Below are positions 21,524 to 34,553 of a stretch of 64,000 bases of DNA, piece after piece. Each line of letters opens with the position of its first letter. Within the stretch, counting starts at the first letter, position 1. The notes beneath the pieces were generated by a model. It was not told the origin of the DNA and ran no database searches. It saw only the letters and a program-made list of their open reading frames with translations. The translations under genes were made by a program, and so were the position numbers. The stretch is from Diogma glabrata (lineage: Eukaryota > Arthropoda > Insecta > Diptera > Cylindrotomidae), in assembly GCA_963693315.1 (NCBI GenBank), contig OY856186.1:456627217-456691216 (forward strand), read 5' to 3'.

Positions 21524-24500
21524 TTTTTTTTTTTTTTTAAGGCGTTCATGCTCCATGCAGGAGCGTTGCCAGGTTAATCAGCTTTGAATATTCACCACGG
21601 TCATTCGCAACAGCGACATAATTACCATGGCAGCCGATTTTTTTAAGGTCGTTTATTACGTCAGTCTCCCATTGTAGTCGTGGTCTACCTGGCGGTCTAC
21701 CACTCCCTGGGGTACTAACGTACATTTTTCTAATCATTCCAGACTGTGAATCGGCTCGTAGAACATGCCCAAACCCAGCAATCCTATTAGAACGGATACA
21801 ACCTATTATATCAGGACCCTCAAGAAGGTCTCTGATCTCAAAGTTATACCGGGTTCTATACTCTCCATCGTCTGTCTTAAGTGGACCAAAAATGTAGCGT
21901 AGGATCTTACGCTCAAATACAGATACATGCGATTCGTCATTTTGTGTAAGGGTCCACGTTTGTGACCCATACATCACAACCGGTCTAATCAATGTCTTGT
22001 ATAACTTGAGCTTGGTGTTAGTTGATACATACGGTGATCCAAGGAGAGGTTTAATTGAGTAGAAAGTTCGATTACCTGCAGCGATTCGAGCTTTAATATC
22101 TGTAAGTATGCTGTTGTTTGAGTCAAGCATTGATCCCAAATATTTAAAAGATTCAACTCCCTCAATTCGTTATCGCCGCACATCAAATCTTTCTTCTCAG
22201 CCTCTCTTGAAACATTCATATGTTTGGTTTTATTGTAGTTAATTTGCAGACCAATTTTCCTAGCACCACTCTCAAGCGACTTGAAAGTCTCATTCATAAC
22301 AGCTTCACTTCGGCCGAGGATGACAACATCATCAGCGTAAGCAATCATCTGTACTGAGTTTATTGACAAGATATTGTTATTAGTCGGTTGTTTCTTTTGA
22401 CGGCACACACATTCCAAGGCTAGATTAAAAAGTATAGGAGAGATAGCATCACCTTGTCTTAAACCGGAGTCGACTTTAAAAAACTTTGATATTTCGTTCT
22501 CTACTCGTACACAGCATTGGGATTTCTGTACTGTCATTTTGCATAGTGATACCAGTTTACCAGAAATTCCCATTGACACCAGAGCAGACCATAGAGTCTC
22601 TCGTTCGAGAGAGTCGTAGGCCTGCCTGAAATCAATGAAAAGTTGGTGCACAGGTATGTTGAACTCTCGACACTTTTCCAAAATCATCCTTATCGAGAAA
22701 AGTGCATCGGTGGTACCTCGGCCCCGCCGGAGACCACACTGATATTCTCCAAACAGTTGTTCAGCAAAAGGATTGATTTTGGATAGCAAAATGTAGGAAA
22801 AGATCTTATATGCTGTTCAGAGGAAGGCGATTCCTCTGTAGTTTGCACATTGTAGACGATTACCTTTTTTATGGATTGGTATCAGCATAGCTGTGTTCCA
22901 GTCCTGTGGCATGGTTTCAGTCCTCCAGATCATTTGAACAAGTTCAAACAATCTTAAGGATAGAGTTTCGCCACCATGTACAATCATTTCGGATGTTATA
23001 TCGTCGATACCAGGTGCTTTATTGCATTTTAATATTGACAGCGCCGCATCGAATTCCTCTCTGGTGGGTTCTTCTACATGTACCTTTGACGCACGAATAA
23101 GCCTAGCTCGTCGCCCGACTTGTTGCTGGTCACTTAAGTGGAGAAGATTCTCAAAATAAGCGGCCCAAGTATCTAAAATATTTTTAAGGTCTACTTGTAG
23201 CTCCCCATTTTCGTTTTGAATAGCAGTCGATCTAGTTTTAGGGCCCTTCTTTAAGGTTTTAACCTGTTGAAAGAAGTTACGCGATTGATGTTCCTTATTG
23301 AAGCTTTCAATCTCCTCACACTGTCTCTTCCACCATTCTCTCTTCGTTCGTCTACATAGCTTTGTAACGGCTTGTCTTGCCAGTTTATAATTCTCCTTCG
23401 TGGATCTGGTGTTGCGTCCTTGTAGACACTTCAGAAAGCAATCTCTTTTGTATTGAATAGCATCAAGGCATGCTTGATCCATCCATGGCTTCTGGGAATG
23501 GTTCTCTGGTCGTCCAAGTATTCCCTCAGCAGCGCTTAAAACAGCATCTTTGAGCAAATACCATGACTTATCGACTTCTTCATTAATGGTTTCTGATTTC
23601 TCCAATGTTTCGGCAATATGGATTTGATATCTCTCTTCTGTTTCAGCATTCTTTAATGTTGAGATGTTAAAACGTTTCCGTTGATTGAATTTTGGAATGC
23701 CTGGATTTGGGAAGTAGAACCTTATCGTTGCACATACAAGGAAGTGGTCACTTCCAATGTTTGCACCTCTAAAGGATCGCACATCCAAAACGCTCGAAAA
23801 GAAACGTGTTGTTACTAGAACGTGATCAATTTGATTTCGATTATTTCCATTCGGTGAGACCCAAGTCTGCTTATGAATCGATCGATGCGGAAAGAACGTA
23901 CTGGCAATTCTCAAATTATTTGATAATGCAAACTCAGTCATTCTCTCACCATTATCATTCGAATTCAAATGCAGGCTGTTGGGACCCACCACATTTCCAT
24001 AAGAGATATCTCTTCCAACCTGTCCATTAAAGTCACCAAGAACCATAATGAAGTCGCGTGTGGGTGTTTGTTTCATAACCTCTTCCAGTGCTATGTAGAA
24101 ATTATCCTTCTCGTCGACGGTCTTAGCTTCAGTTGGTGCATGCACGGCAATAAGAGAAATATTGTTATATGTACCGCGTACACGTAGGTAGCAGATCCTC
24201 TTACTGACCGGGATGAATTTCATCACGGCTTCTTGTATGCGTGCACAAACAAGAAAGCCAGTTCCAAATTCTCTTCGAGAAGGATGACCACTACAGTATA
24301 GAGAGTGACTATCCAAATCTTGTTTTCCGATTATCGGCTGTCTAATTTCTTGTAGAGCAATAATATCCATCCTATACCTCTCAGCCTCTGTTTCTAGACT
24401 TATAAGAGCATCAGGAGCGCTCAGGCTGCGCACGTTCCACGTGCCGATTCGGTAGTCTGGTCCTTTTTCACGTCCAGGTAAAATTCTGTTGTTTTTTCCG

Positions 24501-24900
24501 GGTCTGTTTTTCTCTTTCTGATAACCAAATTTAACATATTAGTTTTTTCCGGGGTTAGGGTGTTAACCTTAGGCCCAACCCAAATTGTCGTGAATGGGTC
24601 CGTTCTGCATATTAAGGTCACCAGAAACAACCTTTTTACACGTTTATATAGCGAGCCGCTTGATTCAAGACAGACGCCCGCTTCAAGCCGCCCCTGACAT
24701 GGAGAACAGACGCTTGAGTCGCATTGGTTGTAGAGCGCCAATTTGCCGTGATGTAGCGTCATTGACTAAGCAGTTTTTACTCTGCTTGTCTCCAATACAC
24801 CAACCTAATTCTGTCAGCATTACCCAGGCAGCACGGCGTGGACGTCGAATTTCGGATTTCGCTACCCTTTTGCTATCCACAAAATTGTCGATCGATCTAG
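21524..24900 (-). mobile_element. RTE-like non-LTR retrotransposon, nearly complete
   Basis: The element lies on the minus strand. Its 3' poly(A) tail appears as the T-run at 21524-21538 and its 5' limit is near 24870-24900, where a 31-bp segment is inverted relative to the adjacent tandem array. The single coding region combines an AP-type endonuclease with a reverse transcriptase and is damaged by one in-frame stop and one frameshift. The limited damage suggests a fairly recent insertion. A shorter decayed relative lies at 42825-43590. Clade assignment (RTE/BovB-like rather than jockey-like) rests on general appearance of the C-terminal region. Confidence 0.85.
21546..24480 (-). pseudogene. 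Endonuclease-reverse transcriptase, interrupted
   Basis: The protein reads from about 24480 down to 21546. The N-terminal endonuclease shows YRIGTWNVRSL, LQEIR (catalytic Glu), VLGDFNGQVG, QIDHVLV and GSDHFLV, the standard order for APE-type endonucleases of non-LTR elements. A linker rich in basic residues follows. The reverse transcriptase shows NYRGI, FIDFRQAYDS, GLRQGDAISPILFN and the catalytic YADD, then YKTLIRPVVMYG and a C-terminal GFGHVLRAD and GRPPGRPRLQWETD segment. Damage: an in-frame TGA at about 22817 just after the NYRGI motif (the frame continues unchanged to 21989), and a frameshift near 22165, after which the frame runs to the stop at 21546. The open frame extends upstream of the first Met (24433) to include the conserved TWNVRSL, so the true start lies further 5'. 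The product would cut genomic DNA and reverse-transcribe its own RNA at the nick. Confidence 0.9.
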
Positions 24901-24916
24901 TCTAGATCGATCCCCT

Positions 24917-26475
24917 GATGAGAATGATATACTTTTTTAAAGTGTAATAAAAAGTTCTTATCGGTTCGAAACTAGATCGATCGACAATTTTGTGGATAGC
25001 AAAAAATTTTTTTCATAAATTGCACACCATATTTTGTTAGATTCAGTCTTATTATTCATGATGGGATTATTTTCATCGGAGTGATGTAATATCACAAATA
25101 ATTCATTGAATTAATTGTAGATAATGTGTCGATAGACACAAGTGAAGATGGTCATCTTCTTCTCACCGATACAAGTTTGTTATCCCATTCTAATTTGGTT
25201 AGAGTATAACAACAATAGTGATCAACTAGAGAAACAAATTGACTAAACCTGAATCTAATAAACATATGTTTATGAAAGTTTTTTGGTTTCTTATACTTCG
25301 CTAGAGTAGCGACCTATTTTAGGTTTATATAGCGAAAAATTTTTTTGGTAGTGTATCTAGTCGGCTAGCCTTGATGAGAATGATATACTTTTTTAAAGTG
25401 TAATAAAAAGTTCTTATCGGTTCGAAACTAGATCGATCGACAATTTTGTGGATAGCAAAAAAATTTTTTTCATAAATTGCACACAATATTTTGTTAGATT
25501 CAGTCTTATTATTCATGATGGGATTATTTCCATCGGAGTGATGTAATATCACAAATAATTCATTGAATTAATTGTAGATAATGTGTCGATAGACACAAGT
25601 GAAGATGGTCATCTTCTTCTCACCGATACAAGTTTGTTATCCAATTCTAACGTGGTTAGAGTATAACAACAACAGTGATCAACTAGAGAAACAAATTGAC
25701 TAAACCTGAATTTAATAAACATATGTTTATGAAAGTTTTTTGGTTTCTTATACTTCGCTAGAGTAGCGACCTATTTTAGGTTTATATAGCGAAAAATTTT
25801 TTTGGTAGTGTATCTAGTCGGCTAGCCCTGATGAGAATTATATACTTTTTTAAAGTGTAATAAAAAGTTCTTATCGGTTCGAAACTAGATCGATCGACAA
25901 TTTTGTGGATAGCAAAAAATTTTTTTTCATAAATTGCACACCATATTTTGTTAGATTCAGTCTTATTATTCATGATGGGATTATTTCCATCAGAATGATG
26001 TAATATCACAAATAATTCATTGAATTAATTGTAGATAATGTGTCGATAGACACAAGTGAAGATGGTCATCTTCTTCTCACCGATACAAGTTTGTTATCCA
26101 ATTCTAACTTGGTTAGAGTATAACAACAACAGTGATCAACTAGAGAAACAAATTGACTAAACCTGAATCTAATAAACATATGTTTATGAAAGTTTTTTGG
26201 TTTCTTATACTTCGCTAGAGTAGCGACCTATTTTAGGTTTATATAGCGAAAAATTTTTTTGGTAGTGTATCTAGTCGGCTAGCCCTGATGAGAATGATAT
26301 ACTTTTTTAAAGTGTAATAAAAAGTTCTTATCGGTTCGAAACTAGATCGATCGACAATTTTGTGGATAGCAAAAAAATTGCACACCATATTTTGTTAGAT
26401 TCAGTCTTATTATTCATGATAGGATTATTTCTATCGGAGTGATGTAATATCACAAATAATTCATTGAATTAATTA
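24917..26475. repeat. Tandem array of 457-bp monomers, 3.4 copies
   Basis: Monomers begin with GATGAGAATGATATAC at 24917, 25373, 25830 and 26287 (periods 456, 457, 457). The last is truncated at about 26475. Copies are nearly identical. Each contains small perfect hairpins: GTGTC-GATA-GACAC, GAAGATG-GT-CATCTTC, CGCTA-GAG-TAGCG, and the 16-bp palindrome ATAAACATATGTTTAT. The fourth copy lacks about 17 bases after GTGGATAGCAAAAAA. The array abuts the 5' end of the RTE-like element. Minus-strand frames of 75 codons repeat in each monomer but show no known motif. Confidence 0.9.
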
Positions 26476-26762
26476 TATATTTCTAAAAGGGATAATATTC
26501 TAGTGAAATGTAAAAAAATGACATAGATCGGCAAATTCATGGCTACAGTACTGGCCCAATAACAATAGCAAGTACTATTTACCATTCATGGGCCAGTGCT
26601 TGGCCATTCAAAGATAACAATATACTGGCTATTTTCTGTAAATCATAGATCGGCCGATGATTGGTTCTAGTATTGGCCCAGTAACAATAGCCAAGTACTG
26701 TTAACCATTAATGGACCAGTGCTTGGCCGTATATCATTTCTGGCAAAACCTACTTGGGAAGC

Positions 26763-28289
26763 TTTATGAATTTTGTTTTAGTGAGTTGGCGCTTAATTTG
26801 GTAGAACTACTTTGAGAAAATGTGCAGACTTCTGATTGTCATTAGAATTGGTATCAAACCACAGATGGTTGCTCGTTGTTCGTTTAATCTAAAAACATAG
26901 CCACAAAGACTGTTCTTTTGTTATGGTGATCAAAAGATCACGATTCCAACATGTCTGCTTCTCTACACCTCTCCTTACTCAAACCAAAAATCATGTTCTA
27001 ACACACTTTTTCTGAGCTTTTCGACTATCTTCCAAATAGATTCTAGTCATCAATTTTAAAAAATGAGTGTCAATAAACTTAATAAGTTGACAGTTACCGT
27101 TCTATAAATACTTCAAAGAACATCAGCCAATACTTAAAATTACTTGCAAATTTTAAGTGAAGTTTTAGTTTAAATGTGCGTTGTGATTACGAAAATTCAT
27201 TTAAATTATAAATAACGAAAATAAAAAGCAAAATATTATAATCCATTATTTGACTAGTGATAATATCGTCGCTTTAATAATGAAACAACGTATTCGCAAA
27301 AGTGTAGTTTCGAGATAATTGGGTTTAAAGATTTTTCGGTTTTCTGATTTTCGTAAACTCGGCAGCACTATTGAATGAATAAAGATATTGGAAAAAATAT
27401 TTCTACTAATTAATCTTGACTAATTTCCCCACAACATATTAAAATTTCACATTGGTACCTGCTGGTTTTTCTACCTAAAAAGAGGTGAAAAGTCAATCAG
27501 GTACCTTATACGTTATTTCATATTTCATATACGTTATTTCATTTTGCATGGAAGTACGATTAAGCCTAAACTAATTATTATTGAACTAACGCATAATATT
27601 CTTACAATTTTTTATTTATATGAACCGGCAAATCATGTAGTAATGAATGATGCTTATACAATATTTTAGATTTACCATTTCGTGTGGCGATCGTAATGTA
27701 TGTAATATATACGACAATGATTTTACCCAAGTTATTATTCTGTAGGAATTGAAATATCGTACATGCATTTACGCTATTTCAATATTTAAGCAAATTCAAA
27801 TTTGCATGTACGTTAATTAACAATATATTAATTTTCACCCCCAGTTATAAAATAATTGGAAAATGTTAAAATGCCACTCTATAGACATCCTTAAGCGGAA
27901 TGCAGCGCACCCATTATATAATAACAACGTATATATGGCATACGTTATTTCATTATTAAGGCGACGATATATTAATTAATCGACGTAAAAGCAAAGTCAT
28001 CAAAAATAGAACCTCTTTCTTTTATGAACTCAATACAAAAATCTAAATGACGATCGAATAGTAGTAAATTGATGCTAAAATATTCAATAAATAAAAAAAA
28101 TTAATTCAAAATATTTTAAATAACAAATTTCAACAAAAACTAACAATTAAAAGAAACTGTTCTCCATGTCAGATTTGTCAATATCAAAGATCTTGCTCCG
28201 ACAATTTTTATAATAAACAAATGTGGGTGTAGTGGATGGCTTTTTAATAACTATTGTATGCAAAATAAATATGTACTAAACAAGCACAT
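26763..28289. other. No gene seen
   Basis: AT-rich sequence. Several ATACGTTATTTCAT-like repeats occur near 27505-27545 and 27940-27955. No exon with the expected upstream membralin motifs was found here. Confidence 0.45.
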
Positions 28290-28629
28290 TGTTGTGTAGC
28301 ACAACATTATGCTATGCAACGGAATATATAAATAAACCTTTATCTTTCTAATTAACCTGAAATTATAAATACATTTAAATACATTTTTAGTACATAAGTT
28401 ATTAATGTACTAATTAGATATTTAAGGAGAATTTTAATTGAAAAACATTCACAATTGATCTGATGATCAAATAATAAACATCTAAACAATAAATATTTTA
28501 TTTAATTTTGTAAATAATTTAAGTTTTTTAAAATAAAATAAACAAAGAAAGTTTTTATAATGAATGTTATTATTCATTTTGTGAAATTATGGTTCTTTTG
28601 TGTTTTGTGAACGACGACCACCCACAACA
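28290..28629 (+). repeat. Candidate 5' LTR
   Basis: Bounded by the short inverted ends TGTTGTG (28290) and CACAACA (28623-28629). It contains a TATA-like TATATAAATA near 28325 and AATAAA-type signals. It is followed one base later by a primer-binding-site candidate. No second LTR is present in the window to confirm the borders. Confidence 0.55.
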
Positions 28630-28630
28630 C

Positions 28631-28642
28631 TGGTGACAGCGG
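28631..28642 (+). promoter_or_regulatory. Candidate tRNA primer-binding site
   Basis: TGGTGACAGCGG sits one base after the LTR end, where a primer-binding site complementary to a tRNA 3' end (starting TGG) is expected. I cannot say which tRNA from memory. Confidence 0.5.
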
Positions 28643-29637
28643 AAAAACGCTATAAAAATAGTTAAAACAAATGTTTAAACTAAAAATGCAATTGTATAGT
28701 GAAAAAAACTAAAAACAATCTCTGTGTAAATTAAATTAAAAAAATTAAATAATGTACGTATTCTTAATAAACGTACATATTTCATAATTGAACTCAGTAT
28801 GAGGTAAAACGTTTCCAAATTTTACCGAAATAATATGAACAGTTAAACTTAAAACCTAAATGAAATTATTTAGTGGTTAAAATAATAATTAAGAACCATT
28901 TATTCTACTACAAACATTCTTAAATACAACAAATAAATCAAATTTTGAAAACGCTGATTTTCAATACAAAATAATCCAGATAAATTTTAAAAATTATAAA
29001 ATATAATTCTTTATTTTGCAATCACAAACATTAAACATATTTGATCAAACGGTCGTGTTAAAATATAAATTGTGATTCTTAATTATAATTATCTAAACTA
29101 AGTGAAAAAACTATTGAAAAATAAAATTTGTTAATTACAAAATTTGTTAATAAAAATAAAATCTATTACTATGATTTTAATTACTATGATAATGTGCTGT
29201 AAATATTAAATAATGAGATCAACAGTAAATTAAATAAAAAATTCATCCAAACAAACTAAAATAATCATCTACATTGATAAAAATCACTCAACAATCAAAT
29301 TATGTACCAAGGATAACCAAGGATAGATAAATAAACGGATAATTACGTCATCATTAAAATAAAACAAGTAAGAAACAACAGCCAATAAATAAATTTTGAT
29401 TTATGTTAAAAAAAAGAGTAGAAATTATATTAAACAATTTTTCATAAATTTTTTATTCAATTAAATATTTTTCTCATAATTAGATATATATATTTTTGTT
29501 TAGATTTGTTTTTCTCCTATATATAATATAACGGTCACAGTTTTAAACAATTAAAGTCAGTGATTATTGACTTTGTTCAATTATAATGTTTTTTCTTTCG
29601 ATTTTATGAACATTTTTAAAATTAATTGTTTTTCCAA

Positions 29638-30267
29638 ATGTCTGATGACGAAAACAACCAATCTGACAATTTATTAAAACTAAGAAGTGGAAATACTATT
29701 AAAAAAGCATCAAACTTCGATTTTTCTTTAAACGTTGAAAGAAAAGAAACGGCAGAAGTAAACGAACAACATTTTCCAAATATGACAAATTTAAACATAT
29801 CGGAAACTTTAAAACTTATTTCTCCATTTGATGGAACTCCTTCCCAACTTCATCAATTTATTCAATGTAGTAATTTAGTGTTTGATGAACTACATATTAA
29901 TCAACATAAAAATTTTTTACAATTAATGAAAAAGTTATTGGTTGGTATTGCATACGATGAAACCGTTAAACATTTAGAATATGATAGTTGGACGGATCTA
30001 AAAAACGATTTAATAAACAGGTTCACAGAAATTAGATCCAAACTTGAAATTTTGCATGAATTAAATACAATTAAACAAAAACATAATGAAACGGTTAAAT
30101 CATATGGTAGTAGAATACAGATTCTTTTAGCACAATTAAATGAATTGTGTATTGTGGAAGCAGGCAGAGATTCGAAGAAAACTGTTGAACTGTTGAACGG
30201 TCAAACAGCATTAATCGCTTTTCAAGAAGGATTAAACGAGAAGTTGTCGAGACCAAATATTACATGA
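29638..30267 (+). pseudogene. gag of a gypsy-like retroelement, partial
   Basis: Encodes about 209 residues starting at the ATG at 29638 (MSDDENNQ). The frame extends a few codons upstream but without an ATG. The central region has the features of insect gypsy-group Gag: a hydrophilic N-terminus, then FDGTPSQLHQFI, then SWTDLKNDLINRF, and a helical stretch with ETVKSYGSRIQ. Gag would form the particle core that packages element RNA. A stop follows SRPNIT, without a zinc knuckle or a following pol frame, so the gene is truncated compared with full Gag. It lies in the same orientation as membralin, 0.2 kb upstream of a membralin exon, and is presumably intronic. The family assignment is firm; whether the element was an errantivirus is unknown. 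Confidence 0.75.
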
Positions 30268-30434
30268 AACGAAAAAGTTAATTACGTCTGTCTAATCCAA
30301 TATTGTTGTAGTAGTAAACTACATGTTGTCGTAGTCATGTCATTATTGTAACAAATTTGTTGATTTAATGAAAGATAATTTATGCTCTAGAATGGAAAGT
30401 TTTATTTTACGCTTTTTGTAAAATTTTACTTTAA

Positions 30435-30584
<150 letters not shown>

Positions 30585-32365
30585 TAATCAACAGATCTTA
30601 AAATAAATATTCTTAAACAGCTAATCCAAAATAAGTTTCACATTACATTTATAATCAATTGATAATTATAAAACTCCACTTCTCATCTTAAAACTTGATA
30701 AAGTTTGATTCAAATTAGTTAAAAAGCTTTTTAGCAAACAAATATAAACATTTTTAAAGTAAAATAAGTATTCGATTACATAACAATTTTTCTCATTCCA
30801 AAAATTAAAAACAAAACTTTTCATGGCATCTCATTTTTCATGAATACGAAAATAACATACAAATGTAAGCTATGTTATTGATCCATCCATGACGAATGTT
30901 ATAATTGCTTGCTAATTAACTTAATACCAATTTTTAAAATATTTTCTTTTCTCATTTTCCACTGAAAATTGTATACTCACACCAAAAATATCCATTTCTT
31001 ATTTATCTCGTAATCGTTATTATAGGATATTAAAATTTCCTTCAAAGTGTTTGTGTTTTGTTATTAAAGTTTTGTATTATTTTTAGTAAACATAAGAAAA
31101 CTTTTAATTTTGATATGTGGTTTGAGTGTGTATGATGTTTTAAAGATTTAATGTAAAAGTTGGGTTGTCTGTATTAAGCTTCTTAAAAATAATAAAAATA
31201 GCTCTAGTTTGGTTGTAAATTTTTTCATAAATTTTTAGGTGAACAATATAATTTTTCATTATCATTTATGTGGGATGAATGTGACCTATTGATGTAAATA
31301 TATCTGTTCTTTGTCAAAACACTGATTGCATTGCCCCAACCATATCACAGACTCAGGTCACCTTTTATTCAGAGAAACATAAAATTCATTATATAATTAA
31401 TTTTCGTTTAAGAAAAACTTCTATTTCGTCTAAATACTAATCCAATTCGTTGTATACTCGTACTTTCATGTGATTCAATGAGAACAATCACGTGACTATT
31501 TCTATGTTAAAATTTTAAATTTTTCTTTCAAACAAGGAACATCTCACGTGGCAATCAGAATACAAAAAAATAATGAAAGCTATGAAACTGACAGATAAAT
31601 AAATTACTTATCTACACAAATAACTGAGTTATTTATAATCCAACTGCTTTTTGTTAGTTATAAGCATTTCAGTTATCCAAGATCAATAATTCATTTTAAT
31701 TTTAATTATTTTCCTTAATTAAGTTAAACCATCTTTTAAGTAAAACAAACAAAACAATTTAATTTTTAAAATAATAAATGCCTATGGTAATAATTTTCTT
31801 TAATCTAAATCGTCAAAAGGTAACAAGATATTAACAGGATAAAGTTACTAAGGTATAATTAATTAAAATAATTGGAACACAATACCACTTTAGTGAAAAT
31901 ATTATTTTGAAAAAGATAATTAGAACTACTTGACTGCTTTTATTTTGTTTTGTTTTACTTGTTAATAATAAATGCTAATTACAAGTGATTCTTCTTGTTA
32001 TCTGAAAAAGATGTTGTTTGATTGAATTTTATATCTGTGTACTTTCTATTATCCTATTTGTCAAAGTTTTTAATTTTTATGTTAATGTAGGTTGAAGATA
32101 ACAGTTGCGGTACTTGGATTTCTCTACCTAGAACTTTACACTTACCAATTTTTTCTCAGCATACCTTTTGCCAAAATTACAAGTAACATGCACCCAATTT
32201 TAATCTATAACCCATCGATTTGGTTCAAGTTTTGCGCAAAATCTAAGGACTTAACTAAATTTACCATTTTTTTAATTTTATTATTTTCGTAAAAATTCCA
32301 AAACATGATTTTTCTTTTTAAAAAACTGAAAAATTAGAATTGCCTAAAAATAATTTTATAAAATG

Positions 32366-33185
32366 CAGGTAACCCTCCTACAACACGGTAGATTGGTTCC
32401 TAGAATATGACGTGTTGTGAAATCGTGCTATAAGAGACTAGAAGTCAGTAAAAAGTGGAGGGTTGGGTTCTAAAACATATTAAATCTTTTTATATTAAAT
32501 AAGCAAGTTTATTTTTCGCAAAAAAAAAATCAAAAAAATTTGACATAAATAAATACATACACTTAATTTCATTTCAATTGATTAATAATTTTATTTTATT
32601 TAATAACTTTCATCATCATAGCTGCTCACTGCTCAGTAGGATTAAACGGGAACGTTTATTTGGTTGAACAATATCCTCTTCACTTTATGAAGTTTTTTCT
32701 GCAATGTTCTCTCTGCATAATTTAGATTTTTGCACACCTTCTGCAAACTTCAAACGTCTGTAATCTTGCTTTGTTTCTGTTCTGTTTCTTTGTTTCCTAT
32801 AAGGCCGTTATAAATTTCACGATATGGTGATAAGCAATTTTGTAGTTCCTTTTTGAATTTTCGACTTCTTTCAAGAGCCTGTATCCACAAAAAATGATTC
32901 TAACTTTTCGGCTAAGCTTAAACCTTCTTTTAGTTTTTTTAGTGTACAATTATTAACAACACCCTCTACATCAGAGCTAGAATCGATTTTATTTGCTTGG
33001 GTTTGTGACACCATTTCTACTAAATCTGCTTCACCAACTTCTTACTAAAAAATATCCTGAATGTCTTCATTTGCAATATTCACAAAACCTCCCGCGATCT
33101 ATCTAGCAAGTTCTAGTATGCAACCAATTTCGTTTTCTTCTGAATCATGAACGTTTTGTATTACAACTGATACTTTTTTTTTATT

Positions 33186-33200
<15 letters not shown>
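32366..33200 (-). mobile_element. Pogo/Tigger element remnant
   Basis: The terminus CAGGTAACCCTCCTACAACA at 32366, followed by CACGG and GTGTTGTGAAATCGTGC, is typical of Tigger-type pogo elements. A decayed transposase lies inside on the minus strand. The far end, which would carry the transposase N-terminus and the second terminal repeat, is missing beyond about 33200. Confidence 0.8.
32620..33185 (-). pseudogene. Tigger (DDE_1/CENP-B-like) transposase, C-terminal relic
   Basis: Conceptual translation on the minus strand gives DSEENEIGC, GEADLVEMV, LKEGLSLAEKLESFFVD and, after a frameshift near 32875, ERSRKFKKELQNCL then SPYREIYN. This is the characteristic C-terminal tail of Tigger transposases, downstream of the DDE catalytic core. 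At least three in-frame stops (two adjacent TAG/TAA near 33040 and one near 33090) and two frameshifts disrupt it. It lacks the helix-turn-helix DNA-binding domain and the catalytic triad. It lies antisense inside the membralin intron. Confidence 0.85.
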
Positions 33201-34110
<910 letters not shown>

Positions 34111-34553
34111 GATGCCAATCGCATGTAAAAAAAAATGAAGCCGGTGATGGTAATTAAGGGTGGAACAAATATCAAAAATTGTATCCTTTATCGTGGAATG
34201 CAGCGATTGCAGTTCAGATGCCAATCGCATATAGAAAATGTTGAAAATGAGTTTTGAGAGTTGTCTCTTATTATGACATCCAGCGACTGCAGTTCAGATG
34301 CCAATCGGATATAAAAAATAGTGAAAATGAGTTTTGATATTTATCTCTTATTATTAAATCCAGCGACTGCAGTTGAGATGCCAATCGCCTAACGAAAATA
34401 TTGAAATAAGTATAGATAATTATCTTTTATTATTAAATCCTGCGACTGCAGTTCAGATGCCAATCGCATGAAGAAAATATTGAAATAATTGTTGATATTT
34501 GTCTTTTATTAATAAATCCAGCGACTGCAGTTCAGATGCCAATCGCATAAATC
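34111..34553. repeat. ~80-bp minisatellite
   Basis: Five to six copies of a unit containing CCAGCGACTGCAGTTCAGAT followed by GCCAATCGC. GATGCCAATCG occurs at 34111, 34217, 34297, 34377, 34456 and 34535, so the later period is 79-80 bp. The spacer between units (GAAAATGAGTTTTGATATTT type) varies. Confidence 0.85.

Larger units (their letters stand above)
21290..26762. repeat. TGGCCCA-rich repeat, copy 2, split by an insertion
   Basis: The left part (21290-21523) matches 16523 to about 16620 of copy 1 (CAGTAATGCAGCAATGGGC, GGATGATAACTTCGGAC). The right part (26475-26762) matches about 16865-17240 (ATAGATCGG, CTGGCCCAATAACAATAG). Between the two lie the RTE-like retrotransposon and the 457-bp tandem array, which therefore entered this copy after it was in place. 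Confidence 0.65.
28290..30290 (+). mobile_element. 5' part of a gypsy-like LTR retroelement
   Basis: In order: a 340-bp candidate 5' LTR, a primer-binding site, a leader of about 1 kb, and a partial gag gene. No protease, polymerase, envelope or 3' LTR follows; sequence after about 30290 is membralin intron. The copy is therefore a truncated relic. Confidence 0.7.

Noticed and set aside
22906..24187. Plus-strand frames opposite the RTE-like element
   Set aside because: Antisense shadows of the endonuclease/reverse-transcriptase frame, which has full motif support on the minus strand.
25325..26009. Two near-identical 75-codon minus-strand frames
   Set aside because: They fall in successive 457-bp monomers and lack any known motif; near-identity follows from the tandem duplication.
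34111..34553. CRISPR array, because of regularly spaced repeats
   Set aside because: The spacing is a contiguous 80-bp tandem unit with related spacers in a eukaryotic intron, not unique spacers between short repeats.
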